DNA of 64,000 bases from Xestospongia bergquistia (lineage: Eukaryota > Porifera > Demospongiae > Haplosclerida > Petrosiidae), in contig OZ014415.1 in assembly GCA_963965975.1 (NCBI GenBank), forward strand, positions 3,477,001 through 3,541,000, read 5' to 3'. The notes beneath the pieces were generated by a model, which was not told where the DNA came from, searched no databases, and saw only the letters and a program-made list of their open reading frames with translations. Of this stretch, positions 18,675 to 33,938 are shown piece after piece; the first letter of the stretch is position 1, and each line of letters opens with the position of its first letter. The translations under genes and the position numbers were made by a program.

Positions 18675-21600
18675 TCAGTGTTCCTACTACTTGTGTTCTT
18701 ACTACTATTTCTTACTACTGGTGTTCCTACTACTGTATTCTTAGTACTAGCATTCTTACTACTGGTGTTCCTACTACTATATTCTTAATCGTAGCATTCT
18801 TACTGCTGGTGTTCCTACTACTGGCATTCTTACTACTAGTATTATTCGTACTACTCGTGTTCCTACTACTGTATTCTTAATACAAGCATTCTTACTACAG
18901 GTGTTACTACTACCGCTATTCCTACTACTGGTATTGCTACAACTGGTATTCTTACTACTAGCTTTCTTACTACTGGCGTTCTGGTGTTCCTACTACTGGA
19001 ATTCTCACTACCGCTGTTACTACTAATTGTAATCCTACTATTGGTATTACTACTACTGTTATTATTACTACTAACATTATTCTCACTACTGGAGTACCAC
19101 TACTGGTATTCATACTACTGGTGTTCCTACTACTGGCGTTCTGGTATTGTTACTACTGGTATTCTTACTACTAGTGTTCTTACTACTAGCATTCTTACTA
19201 CAGGTGTTCCTACTACCGCTATTCCTACTGCTGGTATTGCTACAACTGGAATTTTTTCTACTAGCATTCTTACTACTGGTGTTCTTACTACCGCTATTCC
19301 TACTACTGGTATTGCTACAACTGGTATTCTTACTACTAGCTTTCTTACTACTGTTGTTCCTACTACTGGCGTTCTGGTGTTCCTACTACTGGAATTCTCA
19401 CTACCGCTGTTCCTACTACTTGTAATCCTACTATTGGTATTACTACTACTGTTATTATTACTACTAACATTATTCTTACTACTGGAGCACCACTACTGGT
19501 TTTCTTACTACTGGTGTTCCTACTACTGGCGTTCTGGTATTGCTACTACTGGTATTCTTAGTGCTAGCGTTCTGACTACTGGTATTCATGCTACAGTATT
19601 CTCAGTAATAGCATCCTTACTGCTGGTGTTCATACTACCTGTGTTCTTACAGCATTCTTACTGCTGGTGTTCATACTAACTGTGTTCTTACTAAAAGTTG
19701 TGTACCTAATAGGTACACAAGTATTAGTACTACCTACTACAGTATTCTTAGTGTTAGCATTCTTACTACTGGTGTTCCTACTACTGTATTATTAGTAGTA
19801 GCATTTTTACTACTGGTGTTCCTACTACTGTATTCTTAGTAATAGCATTCTTACTGATGGTGTTCATACTACCTATGTTCTTACAAGCGTTCTTACTAAT
19901 GATGTTCCTACTACAGTATTCTTAGCACTGGCATTCTTGTGCCTACTACTGTATTTTTAGTACTAGCGTTCATACTGCTGGTTTTCATACTACCTGTGTT
20001 CTTACTACTAGCATTCTTACTATTGGTTTTCCTACTACTTTATTCTTACTACTAGCATTCTTACTACAGGCGTTCCTACTGCAGTATTCTTAGTGCTAGC
20101 ATTCTTACTACTGGTGTTCCTACTACTGTATTCATAGTAATAGCATTCATACTGCTGATGTTCATACTATCTGTGTTTTCATTGGCGCTCTTACTACTGG
20201 TATTCCTACTACTCTATTCTTAGTAATAGCATTCTTACTACTGGTGTTCCTACTATTGTATTCATAGTAATAGCATTCATACTGCTGATGTTCATACTAT
20301 CTGTGTTTTCATTGGCGTTCTTACTACTGGTATTCCTACTACTCTATTCTTAGTAATAGCATTCTTACTGCTGGTGTTCATACTTCCTGTGTTCTTACTA
20401 GCATTCTTACTAATGTTGTTCCTACCACAGTATTCTTAGTACTGGCATTTTTACTACTGGTGTTCCTACTACTGTATTCTTAGTAATAGCATTCTTACGG
20501 CTGGTGTTCATACTACCTGTGTTCTTACTACTAGCATTCTTACTACTGGTGTTCCTGCTGCAGTATTCTTAGTGCTAGTGTTCTTACTACTGGTGTTACT
20601 ACTACTGGTATTCTTACTACTAGCATTCTTACTACTGGTGTTCCTGCTGCAGTATTCTTAGTGCTAGCGTTCTTACTATTGGTATTCCTACTACTCTATT
20701 CTTAGTAATAGCATTCTTACTGCTGGTGTTTATACTACCTGTGTTCTTACTAGCATTCTTACTAATGTTGTTCCTACTACAGTATTCTTAGTACTGGCAT
20801 TATTACTACTGGTGTTCCTACTACTGTATTCTTAGTAATAGCATTCTTACTGCTGATGTTCATACTACCTGTGTTCTTACTAGCATTCTTACTAATGTTG
20901 TTCCTACTACAGTATTCTTAGTACTGGTATTTTTACTACTTGTGTTCCTACTACTGTATTTTTAGTAATAGCATTCTTACGGCTGGTGTTCATACTACCT
21001 GTGTTCTTACTACTAGCATTCTTACTACTGGTGTTCCTGCTGCAGTATTCTTAGTGCTAGTGTTCTTACTACTGGTGTTACTACTACTGGTATTCTTACT
21101 ACTAGCATTCTTACTACTGGTGTTCCTGCTGCAGTATTCTTAGTGCTAGCGTTCTTACTATTGGTATTCCTACTACTCTATTCTTAGTAATAGCATTCTT
21201 ACTGCTGGTGTTTATACTACCTGTGTTCTTACTAGCATTCTTACTAATGTTGTTCCTACTACAGTATTCTTAGTACTGGCATTATTACTACTGGTGTTCC
21301 TACTACTGTATTCTTAGTAATAGCATTCTTACTGCTGATGTTCATACTACCTGTGTTCTTACTAGCATTCTTACTAATGTTGTTCCTACTACAGTATTCT
21401 TAGTACTGGTATTTTTACTACTTGTGTTCCTACTACTGTATTTTTAGTACTAGCGTTCATACTGCTGGTGTTCATACTACTACTAGCATTCTTACTACTG
21501 GTGTTCCTGCTGCAGTATTCTTAGTGCTAGCGTTCTTACTACAGGTATTCCTACTACTCTATTCTTAGTAATAGCATTCTTACTGCTGGTGTTCATATTT

Positions 21601-21917
21601 CCTGTGTTCTTACTGGCATTTTTACTAATGTTGTTCCTACTACAGTATTCTTAGTACTGGCATTTTTACTACTGGTGTTCCTACTACTGTATTCTTAGTA
21701 ATAGCATTCTTACTGCTGGTGTTCATGCTACCTGTGTTCTTACAGCATTCTTACTGCTGATGTTCATACTACCTGTGTTCTTACAAGCATTCCTACTAAT
21801 GGTGTTCCTACTACAGTATTCTTAGTACTGGCATTTTTACTACTGGTGTTCCTACTACTGTATTTTTAGTACCAGCGTTCTTACTGCTGGTGTTCATACT
21901 ACCTGTGTTCTTACTAC
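18675..21917 (-). repeat. Right arm B2 (3243 bp)
   Basis: Same length and module order as B1, with two 482-bp modules and the palindrome at 19698-19720. A few single-base differences are visible, such as GAATTTTTTCTAC near 19250 where B1 has GAATTTTTACTAC. Confidence 0.92.
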
Positions 21918-21922
21918 TTACA

Positions 21923-23592
21923 GTAGTAAGAATGCTAGTAGAAAGAATACCAGTTGTAGCAATACCAGTAGTAGGAATAGCGGTATATAGTAGGAACACC
22001 AGTAGTAATAAGAATGCTAGTAGTAAGAACACTGGTAGTAAGAATACCAGTAGTGGTACTCCAGTAGTAAGAATAATGTTAGTAGTAATAATAACAGTAG
22101 TAGTAATACCAATAGTAGGATTACAATTAGTAGTAACAGCGGTAGTGAGAATTCCAGTAGTAGGAACACCAGAACACCAGTAGTAGGAACAACAGTAGTA
22201 AGAAAGCTAGTAGTAAGAATACCAGTTGTAGCAATACCAGTAGTAGGAATAGCGGTAGTAGGAACACCAGTAGTAAGAATACTAGTAGTAAGAATTCCTG
22301 TTGTAGCAATACCACTAGTAGGAATAGCGATAGTAGGAACACCTGTAGTAAGAATGCTAGTTAAGAATACAGTAGTAGAAACACCAGTAGTAAGAATGCT
22401 AGTATTAAGAATACAGTAGTAGGAACACCAGTACTAAGAATGCTAGTAGTAAGAACACAGGTAGTAGGAACACTAATAATAACTATGCTAGTAGTATGAA
22501 CACCAGTAGTAGGAACACCATTAGTAAAAATGCTAGTATAAAGAATACCAGTAGTATGAACACCAGTAGTAAGAATTCTAGTATTAAGAATACATTTGTA
22601 GGAACACAAGCAGTAAGAATACTAGTATTAAAAATACTGTAGTAGGAATACCAGTAGTAAGAATGCTAGTTAAGAATACAGTAGTAGAAACACCAGTAGT
22701 AAGAATGCTAGTATTAAGAATACAATAGTAGGAACACCAGTAGTAAGAATGCTAGTAGAAAGAATACCAGTTGTAGCAATACCAGTAGTAGGAATAGCGG
22801 TATATAGTAGGAACACCAGTAGTAAGAATGCTAGTAGTAAGAACACTGGTAGTAAGAATACCAGTAGTGGTACTCCAGTAGTAAGAATAATGTTAGTAGT
22901 AATAATAACAGTAGTAGTAATACCAATAGTAGGATTACAATTAGTAGGAACAGCGGTAGTGAGAATTCCAGTAGTAGGAACACCAGAACACCAGTAGTAG
23001 GAACAACAGTAGTAAGAAAGCTAGTAGTAAGAATACCAATTGTAGCAATACCAGTAGTAGGAATAGCGGTAGTAGGAACACCAGTAGTAAGAATACTAGT
23101 AGTAAGAATACCAGTTGTAGCAATACCACTAGTAGGAATAGCGGTAGTAGGAACACCTGTAGTAAGAATGCTAGTATTAAGAATACAATAGTAGGAACAA
23201 CAGTAGTAAGAAAGCTAGTAGTAAGAATACCAATTGTAGCAATACCAGTAGTAGGAATAGCGGTAGTAGGAACACCAGTAGTAAGAATACTAGTAGTAAG
23301 AATACCAGTTGTAGCAATACCACTAGTAGGAATAGCGGTAGTAGGAACACCTGTAGTAAGAATGCTAGTATTAAGAATACAATAGTAGGAACACCAGTAG
23401 TAAGAATGCTAGTAGTAAGAATACCAGTTGTAGCAATACCAGTAGTAGGAATAGCGGTATATAGTAGGAACACCAGTAGAAAGAATGCTAGTACTAAAAA
23501 TACAGTAGTAGGAACACCAGTAGTAAGAATACCAGTAGTAGGAACACCAGTAGAAAGAATGCTAGTAGTAAAAACACTAGTGGTAGGAACCC
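21923..23592 (+). repeat. Left arm A2 (1670 bp, subtype alpha)
   Basis: It is 194 bp longer than A1 because the 194-bp block is present twice, as in A0 and A6. It carries GAATTCCTGTTG near 22292 where other arms have GAATTCCAGTTG. Confidence 0.9.
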
Positions 23593-24672
23593 TTGGATTA
23601 ATAACTACCCCACTACAGCACTATATCAACTAATGTCATACACTGATGACTAGCTACCCAACTACTCAACTAAGTACAACATTGAATAACTATGATTTGT
23701 CATGACTGTATTGTTATTGTCATACGGATAACTTATTTAACTCCAGCACATATTCACTAGTTATTAGCCAGAATTAGTTTTATTCTGAGCAAAATTGAGG
23801 GACTTATTGGAAAAGTCTAGAGCTATAGCAGTTTGAGAGGCACTTTATGGCATAACATTAATTAGTATTTCTTATATAAGTTAAATTAATTAGTATAAGA
23901 TGAATTTGGAGTTAATATAATTTTTTTATATAAAGCAAGACAAAGTGGACAACATATACTAATAACAGATGGAATTATATTATGGACTGGAGAAACAACT
24001 AACACAAACAAAAATAATAACAATTATACAATGCAAAACAACTAGCAAAGTAATTTTATAGTACATATGGATATATATTGTTAAAGCACCAATTGACTCC
24101 TTAAAAATCCGTCATTCTCCGCCTGCATGGCAGGAGTACTGTAGATACAATCAATTGATGTCATAGTATTCCAACTGTTACAAGAAAAAGCCAGTTCTGT
24201 GTTCAGTTTTCCCTGATCTTCTGCCAGTACTCCATTGTTATATAAGCACCATTGTACGTGATTTGATGAACAAGATGTAGTATACATCGGAAGCAACAAC
24301 AACACTATACGTAGCAGAAATATGTACAAGAGTAATATCATCAGGACAAGCAAAAATATCATCAACGTGATATATAATAGTAGCATCAGGAGTATCAACA
24401 TGATCTGGACCCTCAACAGTAGAAACAGTATGTTCAACAGTAGTATTGTAATAGCCAAAGTAGCAGAATTACTTTACAAAAAATTACAATTACTACAGAT
24501 GTATATATAGACAAATTTTTAAGGGCGTGGTCGGTGAATTCACATCCGCCTCATATCTACCAGACCGCAAATAGAGCGTCATAACAATCCTCTACCTCTG
24601 CCTCCCATTCCTCGTTAGGACATATTGTACAGTCGGTAGAATCTTTTGAGCACCCTCCTGACTTACTGAATA
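23593..24672. repeat. Spacer S3 (1080 bp)
   Basis: Full-length spacer with the 'A' marker (AACAGATGG). It has a private change to AGAGTAATATC near 24334 where other copies have AGAGTAGTATC. Confidence 0.9.
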
Positions 24673-27600
24673 TTAGTGTTCCTACTACTTGTGTTCTTAC
24701 TACTATTTCTTACTACTGGTGTTCCTACTACTGTATTCTTAGTACTAGCATTCTTACTACTGGTGTTCCTACTACTATATTCTTAATCGTAGCATTCTTA
24801 CTGCTGGTGTTCCTACTACTGGCATTCATACTACTAGTATTATTCGTACTACTCGTGTTCCTACTACTGTATTCTTAATACAAGCATTCTTACTACAGGT
24901 GTTACTACTACCGCTATTCCTACTACTGGTATTGCTACAACTGGTATTCTTACTACTAGCTTTCTTACTACTGGCGTTCTGGTGTTCCTACTACTGGAAT
25001 TCTCACTACCGCTGTTACTACTACTTGTAATCCTACTATTGGTATTACTACTACTGTTATTATTACTACTAACATTATTCTTACTACTGGAGTACCACTA
25101 CTGGTATTCTTACTACTGGTGTTCCTACTACTGGCGTTCTGGTATTGTTACTACTGGTATTCTTACTACTAGTGTTCTTACTACTAGCATTCTTACTACA
25201 GGTGTTCCTACTACCGCTATTCCTACTGCTGGTATTGCTACAACTGGAATTCTTACTATTAGCATTCTTACTACTGGTGTTCTTACTACCGCTATTCCTA
25301 CTACTGGTATTGCTACAACTGGTATTTTTACTACTAGCTTTCTTACTACTGTTGTTCCTACTACTGGCGTTCTGGTGTTCCTACTACTGGAATTCTCACT
25401 ACCGCTGTTCCTACTACTTGTAATCCTACTATTGGTATTACTACTACTGTTATTATTACTACTAACATTATTCTTACTACTGGAGCACCACAACTGGTAT
25501 TCTTACTACTGGTGTTCCTACTACTGGCGTTCTGGTATTGCTACTACTGGTATTCTTACTACTAGTGTTCTTACTACTAGCATTCTTACTACAGGTGTTA
25601 CTACTACCGCTATTCCTACTACTGGTATTGCTACAACTGGTATTCTTACTACTAGCTTTCTTACTACTGGCGTTCTGGTGTTCCTACTACTGGAATTCTC
25701 ACTACCGCTGTTACTACTAATTGTAATCCTACTATTGGTATTACTACTACTGTTATTATTACTACTAACATTATTCTCACTACTGGAGTACCACTACTGG
25801 TATTCTTACTACTGGTGTTCCTACTACTGGCGTTCTGGTATTGTTACTACTGGTATTCTTACTACTAGTGTTCTTACTACTAGCATTCTTACTACAGGTG
25901 TTCCTACTACCGCTATTCCTACTGCTGGTATTGCTACAACTGGAATTTTTACTACTAGCATTCTTACTACTGGTGTTCTTACTACCGCTATTCCTACTAC
26001 TGGTATTGCTACAACTGGTATTCTTACTACTAGCTTTCTTACTACTGTTGTTCCTACTACTGGCGTTCTGGTGTTCCTACTACTGGAATTCTCACTACCG
26101 CTGTTCCTACTACTTGTAATCCTACTATTGGTATTACTACTACTGTTATTATTACTACTAACATTATTCTTACTACTGGAGCACCACTACTGGTTTTCTT
26201 ACTACTGGTGTTCCTACTACTGGCGTTCTGGTATTGCTACTACTGGTATTCTTAGTGCTAGCGTTCTGACTACTGGTATTCATGCTACAGTATTCTCAGT
26301 AATAGCATCCTTACTGCTGGTGTTCATACTACCTGTGTTCTTACAGCATTCTTACTGCTGGTGTTCATACTAACTGTGTTCTTACTAAAAGTTGTGTACC
26401 TAATAGGTACACAAGTATTAGTACTACCTACTACAGTATTCTTAGTGTTAGCATTCTTACTACTGGTGTTCCTACTACTGTATTATTAGTAGTAGCATTT
26501 TTACTACTGGTGTTCCTACTACTGTATTCTTAGTAATAGCATTCTTACTGATGGTGTTCATACTACCTATGTTCTTACAAGCGTTCTTACTAATGATGTT
26601 CCTACTACAGTATTCTTAGCACTGGCATTCTTGTGCCTACTACTGTATTTTTAGTACTAGCGTTCATACTGCTGGTTTTCATACTACCTGTGTTCTTACT
26701 ACTAGCATTCTTACTATTGGCTTTCCTACTACTTTATTCTTACTACTAGCATTCTTACTACAGGCGTTCCTACTGCAGTATTCTTAGTGCTAGCATTCTT
26801 ACTACTGGTGTTCCTACTACTGTATTCATAGTAATAGCATTCATACTGCTGATGTTCATACTATCTGTGTTTTCATTGGCGCTCTTACTACTGGTATTCC
26901 TACTACTCTATTCTTAGTAATAGCATTCTTACTACTGGTGTTCCTACTATTGTATTCATAGTAATAGCATTCATACTGCTGATGTTCATACTATCTGTGT
27001 TTTCATTGGCGTTCTTACTACTGGTATTCCTACTACTCTATTCTTAGTAATAGCATTCTTACTGCTGGTGTTCATACTTCCTGTGTTCTTACTAGCATTC
27101 TTACTAATGTTGTTCCTACCACAGTATTCTTAGTACTGGCATTTTTACTACTGGTGTTCCTACTACTGTATTCTTAGTAATAGCATTCTTACGGCTGGTG
27201 TTCATACTACCTGTGTTCTTACTACTAGCATTCTTACTACTGGTGTTCCTGCTGCAGTATTCTTAGTGCTAGTGTTCTTACTACTGGTGTTACTACTACT
27301 GGTATTCTTACTACTAGCATTCTTACTACTGGTGTTCCTGCTGCAGTATTCTTAGTGCTAGCGTTCTTACTATTGGTATTCCTACTACTCTATTCTTAGT
27401 AATAGCATTCTTACTGCTGGTGTTTATACTACCTGTGTTCTTACTAGCATTCTTACTAATGTTGTTCCTACTACAGTATTCTTAGTACTGGCATTATTAC
27501 TACTGGTGTTCCTACTACTGTATTCTTAGTAATAGCATTCTTACTGCTGATGTTCATACTACCTGTGTTCTTACTAGCATTCTTACTAATGTTGTTCCTA

Positions 27601-28129
27601 CTACAGTATTCTTAGTACTGGTATTTTTACTACTTGTGTTCCTACTACTGTATTTTTAGTACTAGCGTTCATACTGCTGGTGTTCATACTACTACTAGCA
27701 TTCTTACTACTGGTGTTCCTGCTGCAGTATTCTTAGTGCTAGCGTTCTTACTACAGGTATTCCTACTACTCTATTCTTAGTAATAGCATTCTTACTGCTG
27801 GTGTTCATATTTCCTGTGTTCTTACTGGCATTTTTACTAATGTTGTTCCTACTACAGTATTCTTAGTACTGGCATTTTTACTACTGGTGTTCCTACTACT
27901 GTATTCTTAGTAATAGCATTCTTACTGCTTGTGTTCATGCTACCTGTGTTCTTACAGCATTCTTACTGCTGATGTTCATACTACCTGTGTTCTTACAAGC
28001 ATTCCTACTAAGGGTGTTCCTACTACAGTATTCTTAGTACTGGCATTTTTACTACTGGTGTTCCTACTACTGTATTTTTAGTACCAGCGTTCTTACTGCT
28101 GGTGTTCATACTACCTGTGTTCTTACTAC
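24673..28129 (-). repeat. Right arm B3 (3457 bp) with a 696-bp duplication
   Basis: Its length equals the short arm (2761 bp, as B5 and B6) plus 696 bp. The composite block starting near 25145 recurs near 25841, exactly 696 bp later. The 482-bp module is present only once. The palindrome is at 26392-26414. The duplication creates a 463-codon frame (24982-26373) that is repeat read-through. Confidence 0.92.
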
Positions 28130-28134
28130 TTACA

Positions 28135-29610
28135 GTAGTAAGAATGCTAGTAGAAAGAATACCAGTTGTAGCAATACCAGTAGTAGGAATAGCGGTATAT
28201 AGTAGGAACACCAGTAGTAATAAGAATGCTAGTAGTAAGAACACTGGTAGTAAGAATACCAGTAGTGGTACTCCAGTAGTAAGAATAATGTTAGTAGTAA
28301 TAATAACAGTAGTAGTAATACCAATAGTAGGATTACAATTAGTAGTAACAGCGGTAGTGAGAATTCCAGTAGTAGGAACACCAGAACACCAGTAGTAGGA
28401 ACAACAGTAGTAAGAAAGCTAGTAGTAAGAATACCAGTTGTAGCAATACCAGTAGTAGGAATAGCGGTAGTAGGAACACCAGTAGTAAGAATACTAGTAG
28501 TAAGAATTCCAGTTGTAGCAATACCACTAGTAGGAATAGCGGTAGTAGGAACACCTGTAGTAAGAATGCTAGTTAAGAATACAGTAGTAGAAACACCAGT
28601 AGTAAGAATGCTAGTATTAAGAATACAGTAGTAGGAACACCAGTACTAAGAATGCTAGTAGTAAGAACACAGGTAGTAGGAACACTAATAATAACTATGC
28701 TAGTAGTATGAACACCAGTAGTAGGAACACCATTAGTAAAAATGCTAGTATAAAGAATACCAGTAGTATGAACACCAGTAGTAAGAATTCTAGTATTAAG
28801 AATACATTTGTAGGAACACAAGCAGTAAGAATACTAGTATTAAAAATACTGTAGTAGGAATACCAGTAGTAAGAATGCTAGTTAAGAATACAGTAGTAGA
28901 AACACCAGTAGTAAGAATGCTAGTATTAAGAATACAATAGTAGGAACACCAGTAGTAAGAATGCTAGTAGAAAGAATACCAGTTGTAGCAATACCAGTAG
29001 TAGGAATAGCGGTATATAGTAGGAACACCAGTAGTAAGAATGCTAGTAGTAAGAACACTGGTAGTAAGAATACCAGTAGTGGTACTCCAGTAGTAAGAAT
29101 AATGTTAGTAGTAATAATAACAGTAGTAGTAATACCAATAGTAGGATTACAATTAGTAGTAACAGCGGTAGTGAGAATTCCAGTAGTAGGAACACCAGAA
29201 CACCAGTAGTAGGAACAACAGTAGTAAGAAAGCTAGTAGTAAGAATACCAGTTGTAGCAATACCAGTAGTAGGAATAGCGGTAGTAGGAACACCAGTAGT
29301 AAGAATACTAGTATTAAGAATACCAGTTGTAGCAATACCACTAGTAGGAATAGCGATAGTAGGAACACCTGTAGTAAGAATGCTAGTATTAAGAATACAA
29401 TAGTAGGAACACCAGTAGTAAGAATGCTAGTAGTAAGAATACCAGTTGTAGCAATACCAGTAGTAGGAATAGCGGTATATAGTAGGAACACCAGTAGAAA
29501 GAATGCTAGTACTAAAAATACAGTAGTAGGAACACCAGTAGTAAGAATACCAGTAGTAGGAACACCAGTAGAAAGAATGCTAGTAGTAAAAACACTAGTG
29601 GTAGGAACCC
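28135..29610 (+). repeat. Left arm A3 (1476 bp, subtype beta)
   Basis: Same module structure as A1. It has an AGTATTAAGAATACCAG variant near 29310 and a GCGATAGTAGG variant near 29353. Confidence 0.9.
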
Positions 29611-30690
29611 TTGGATTAATAACTACCCCACTACAGCACTATATCAACTAATGTCATACACTGATGACTAGCTACCCAACTACTCAACTAAGTACAACAT
29701 TGAATAACTATGATTTGTCATGACTGTATTGTTATTGTCATACGGATAACTTATTTAACTCCAGCACATATTCACTAGTTATTAGCCAGAATTAGTTTTA
29801 TTCTGAGCAAAATTGAGGGACTTATTGGAAAAGTCTAGAGCTATAGCAGTTTGAGAGGCACTTTATGGCATAACATTAATTAGTATTTCTTATATAAGTT
29901 AAATTAATTAGTATAAGATGAATTTGGAGTTAATATAATTTTTTTATATAAAGCAAGACAAAGTGGACAACATATACTAATAACAGCTGGAATTATATTA
30001 TGGACTGGAGAAACAACTAACACAAACAAAAATAATAACAATTATACAATGCAAAACAACTAGCAAAGTAATTTTATAGTACATATGGATATATATTGTT
30101 AAAGCACCAATTGACTCCTTAAAAATCCGTCATTCTCCGCCTGCATGGCAGGAGTACTGTAGATACAATCAATTGATGTCATAGTATTCCAACTGTTACA
30201 AGAAAAAGCCAGTTCTGTGTTCAGTTTTCCCTGATCTTCTGCCAGTACTCCATTGTTATATAAGCACCATTGTACGTGATTTGATGAACAAGATGTAGTA
30301 TACATCGGAAGCAACAACAACACTATACGTAGCAGAAATATGTACAAGAGTAGTATCATCAGGACAAGCAAAAATATCATCAACGTGATATATAATAGTA
30401 GCATCAGGAGTATCAACATGATCTGGACCCTCAACAGTAGAAACAGTATGTTCAACAGTAGTATTGTAATAGCCAAAGTAGCAGAATTACTTTACAAAAA
30501 ATTACAATTACTACAGATGTATATATAGACAAATTTTTAAGGGCGTGGTCGGTGAATTCACATCCGCCTCATATCTACCAGACCGCAAATAGAGCGTCAT
30601 AACAATCCTCTACCTCTGCCTCCCATTCCTCGTTAGGACATATTGTACAGTCGGTAGAATCTTTTGAGCACCCTCCTGACTTACTGAATA
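29611..30690. repeat. Spacer S4 (1080 bp)
   Basis: Full-length spacer with the 'C' marker; no private structural change seen. Confidence 0.9.
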
Positions 30691-33600
30691 TCAGTGTTCC
30701 TACTACTTGTGTTCTTACTACTATTTCTTACTACTGGTGTTCCTACTACTGTATTCTTAGTACTAGCATTCTTACTACTGGTGTTCCTACTACTATATTC
30801 TTAATCGTAGCATTCTTACTGCTGGTGTTCCTACTACTGGCATTCTTACTACTAGTATTATTCGTACTACTCGTGTTCCTACTACTGTATTCTTAATACA
30901 AGCATTCTTACTACAGGTGTTACTACTACCGCTATTCCTACTACTGGTATTGCTACAACTGGTATTCTTACTACTAGCTTTCTTACTACTGGCGTTCTGG
31001 TGTTCCTACTACTGGAATTCTCACTACCGCTGTTACTACTAATTGTAATCCTACTATTGGTATTACTACTACTGTTATTATTACTACTAACATTATTCTC
31101 ACTACTGGAGTACCACTACTGGTATTCATACTACTGGTGTTCCTACTACTGGCGTTCTGGTATTGTTACTACTGGTATTCTTACTACTAGTGTTCTTACT
31201 ACTAGCATTCTTACTACAGGTGTTCCTACTACCGCTATTCCTACTGCTGGTATTGCTACAACTGGAATTTTTACTACTAGCATTCTTACTACTGGTGTTC
31301 TTACTACCGCTATTCCTACTACTGGTATTGCTACAACTGGTATTCTTACTACTAGCTTTCTTACTACTGTTGTTCCTACTACTGGCGTTCTGGTGTTCCT
31401 ACTACTGGAATTCTCACTACCGCTGTTCCTACTACTTGTAATCCTACTATTGGTATTACTACTACTGTTATTATTACTACTAACATTATTCTTACTACTG
31501 GAGCACCACTACTGGTTTTCTTACTACTGGTGTTCCTACTACTGGCGTTCTGGTATTGCTACTACTGGTATTCTTAGTGCTAGCGTTCTGACTACTGGTA
31601 TTCATGCTACAGTATTCTCAGTAATAGCATCCTTACTGCTGGTGTTCATACTACCTGTGTTCTTACAGCATTCTTACTGCTGGTGTTCATACTAACTGTG
31701 TTCTTACTAAAAGTTGTGTACCTAATAGGTACACAAGTATTAGTACTACCTACTACAGTATTCTTAGTGTTAGCATTCTTACTACTGGTGTTCCTACTAC
31801 TGTATTATTAGTAGTAGCATTTTTACTACTGGTGTTCCTACTACTGTATTCTTAGTAATAGCATTCTTACTGATGGTGTTCATACTACCTATGTTCTTAC
31901 AAGCGTTCTTACTAATGATGTTCCTACTACAGTATTCTTAGCACTGGCATTCTTGTGCCTACTACTGTATTTTTAGTACTAGCGTTCATACTGCTGGTTT
32001 TCATACTACCTGTGTTCTTACTACTAGCATTCTTACTATTGGTTTTCCTACTACTTTATTCTTACTACTAGCATTCTTACTACAGGCGTTCCTACTGCAG
32101 TATTCTTAGTGCTAGCATTCTTACTACTGGTGTTCCTACTACTGTATTCATAGTAATAGCATTCATACTGCTGATGTTCATACTATCTGTGTTTTCATTG
32201 GCGCTCTTACTACTGGTATTCCTACTACTCTATTCTTAGTAATAGCATTCTTACTACTGGTGTTCCTACTATTGTATTCATAGTAATAGCATTCATACTG
32301 CTGATGTTCATACTATCTGTGTTTTCATTGGCGTTCTTACTACTGGTATTCCTACTACTCTATTCTTAGTAATAGCATTCTTACTGCTGGTGTTCATACT
32401 TCCTGTGTTCTTACTAGCATTCTTACTAATGTTGTTCCTACCACAGTATTCTTAGTACTGGCATTTTTACTACTGGTGTTCCTACTACTGTATTCTTAGT
32501 AATAGCATTCTTACGGCTGGTGTTCATACTACCTGTGTTCTTACTACTAGCATTCTTACTACTGGTGTTCCTGCTGCAGTATTCTTAGTGCTAGTGTTCT
32601 TACTACTGGTGTTACTACTACTGGTATTCTTACTACTAGCATTCTTACTACTGGTGTTCCTGCTGCAGTATTCTTAGTGCTAGCGTTCTTACTATTGGTA
32701 TTCCTACTACTCTATTCTTAGTAATAGCATTCTTACTGCTGGTGTTTATACTACCTGTGTTCTTACTAGCATTCTTACTAATGTTGTTCCTACTACAGTA
32801 TTCTTAGTACTGGCATTATTACTACTGGTGTTCCTACTACTGTATTCTTAGTAATAGCATTCTTACTGCTGATGTTCATACTACCTGTGTTCTTACTAGC
32901 ATTCTTACTAATGTTGTTCCTACTACAGTATTCTTAGTACTGGTATTTTTACTACTTGTGTTCCTACTACTGTATTTTTAGTAATAGCATTCTTACGGCT
33001 GGTGTTCATACTACCTGTGTTCTTACTACTAGCATTCTTACTACTGGTGTTCCTGCTGCAGTATTCTTAGTGCTAGTGTTCTTACTACTGGTGTTACTAC
33101 TACTGGTATTCTTACTACTAGCATTCTTACTACTGGTGTTCCTGCTGCAGTATTCTTATTGCTAGCGTTCTTACTATTGGTATTCCTACTACTCTATTCT
33201 TAGTAATAGCATTCTTACTGCTGGTGTTTATACTACCTGTGTTCTTACTAGCATTCTTACTAATGTTGTTCCTACTACAGTATTCTTAGTACTGGCATTG
33301 TTACTACTGGTGTTCCTACTACTGTATTCTTAGTAATAGCATTCTTACTGCTGATGTTCATACTACCTGTGTTCTTACTAGCATTCTTACTAATGTTGTT
33401 CCTACTACAGTATTCTTAGTACTGGTATTTTTACTACTTGTGTTCCTACTACTGTATTTTTAGTACTAGCGTTCATACTGCTGGTGTTCATACTACTACT
33501 AGCATTCTTACTACTGGTGTTCCTGCTGCAGTATTCTTAGTGCTAGCGTTCTTACTACAGGTATTCCTACTACTCTATTCTTAGTAATAGCATTCTTACT

Positions 33601-33933
33601 GCTTGTGTTCATATTTCCTGTGTTCTTACTGGCATTTTTACTAATGTTGTTCCTACTACAGTATTCTTAGTACTGGCATTTTTACTACTGGTGTTCCTAC
33701 TACTGTATTCTTAGTAATAGCATTCTTACTGCTGGTGTTCATGCTACCTGTGTTCTTACAGCATTCTTACTGCTGATGTTCATACTACCTGTGTTCTTAC
33801 AAGCATTCCTACTAATGGTGTTCCTACTACAGTATTCTTAGTACTGGCATTTTTACTACTGGTGTTCCTACTACTGTATTTTTAGTACCAGCGTTCTTAC
33901 TGCTGGTGTTCATACTACCTGTGTTCTTACTAC
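30691..33933 (-). repeat. Right arm B4 (3243 bp)
   Basis: Same length and order as B1 and B2, palindrome at 31714-31736. It has a private TATTCTTATTGCTAGCG change near 33150. Confidence 0.92.
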
Positions 33934-33938
33934 TTACA

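Noticed and set aside
24982..26373. Long plus-strand frame of 463 codons, with similar frames at 47689-49020 and 52756-54012, starting MFLLLEFSLP or MVFLLLEFSLP
   Set aside because: They lie wholly inside satellite arm B, consist of Leu/Val/Phe- and Thr-rich period-5 peptides, and change length with block copy number. They are open because most monomers are multiples of three.
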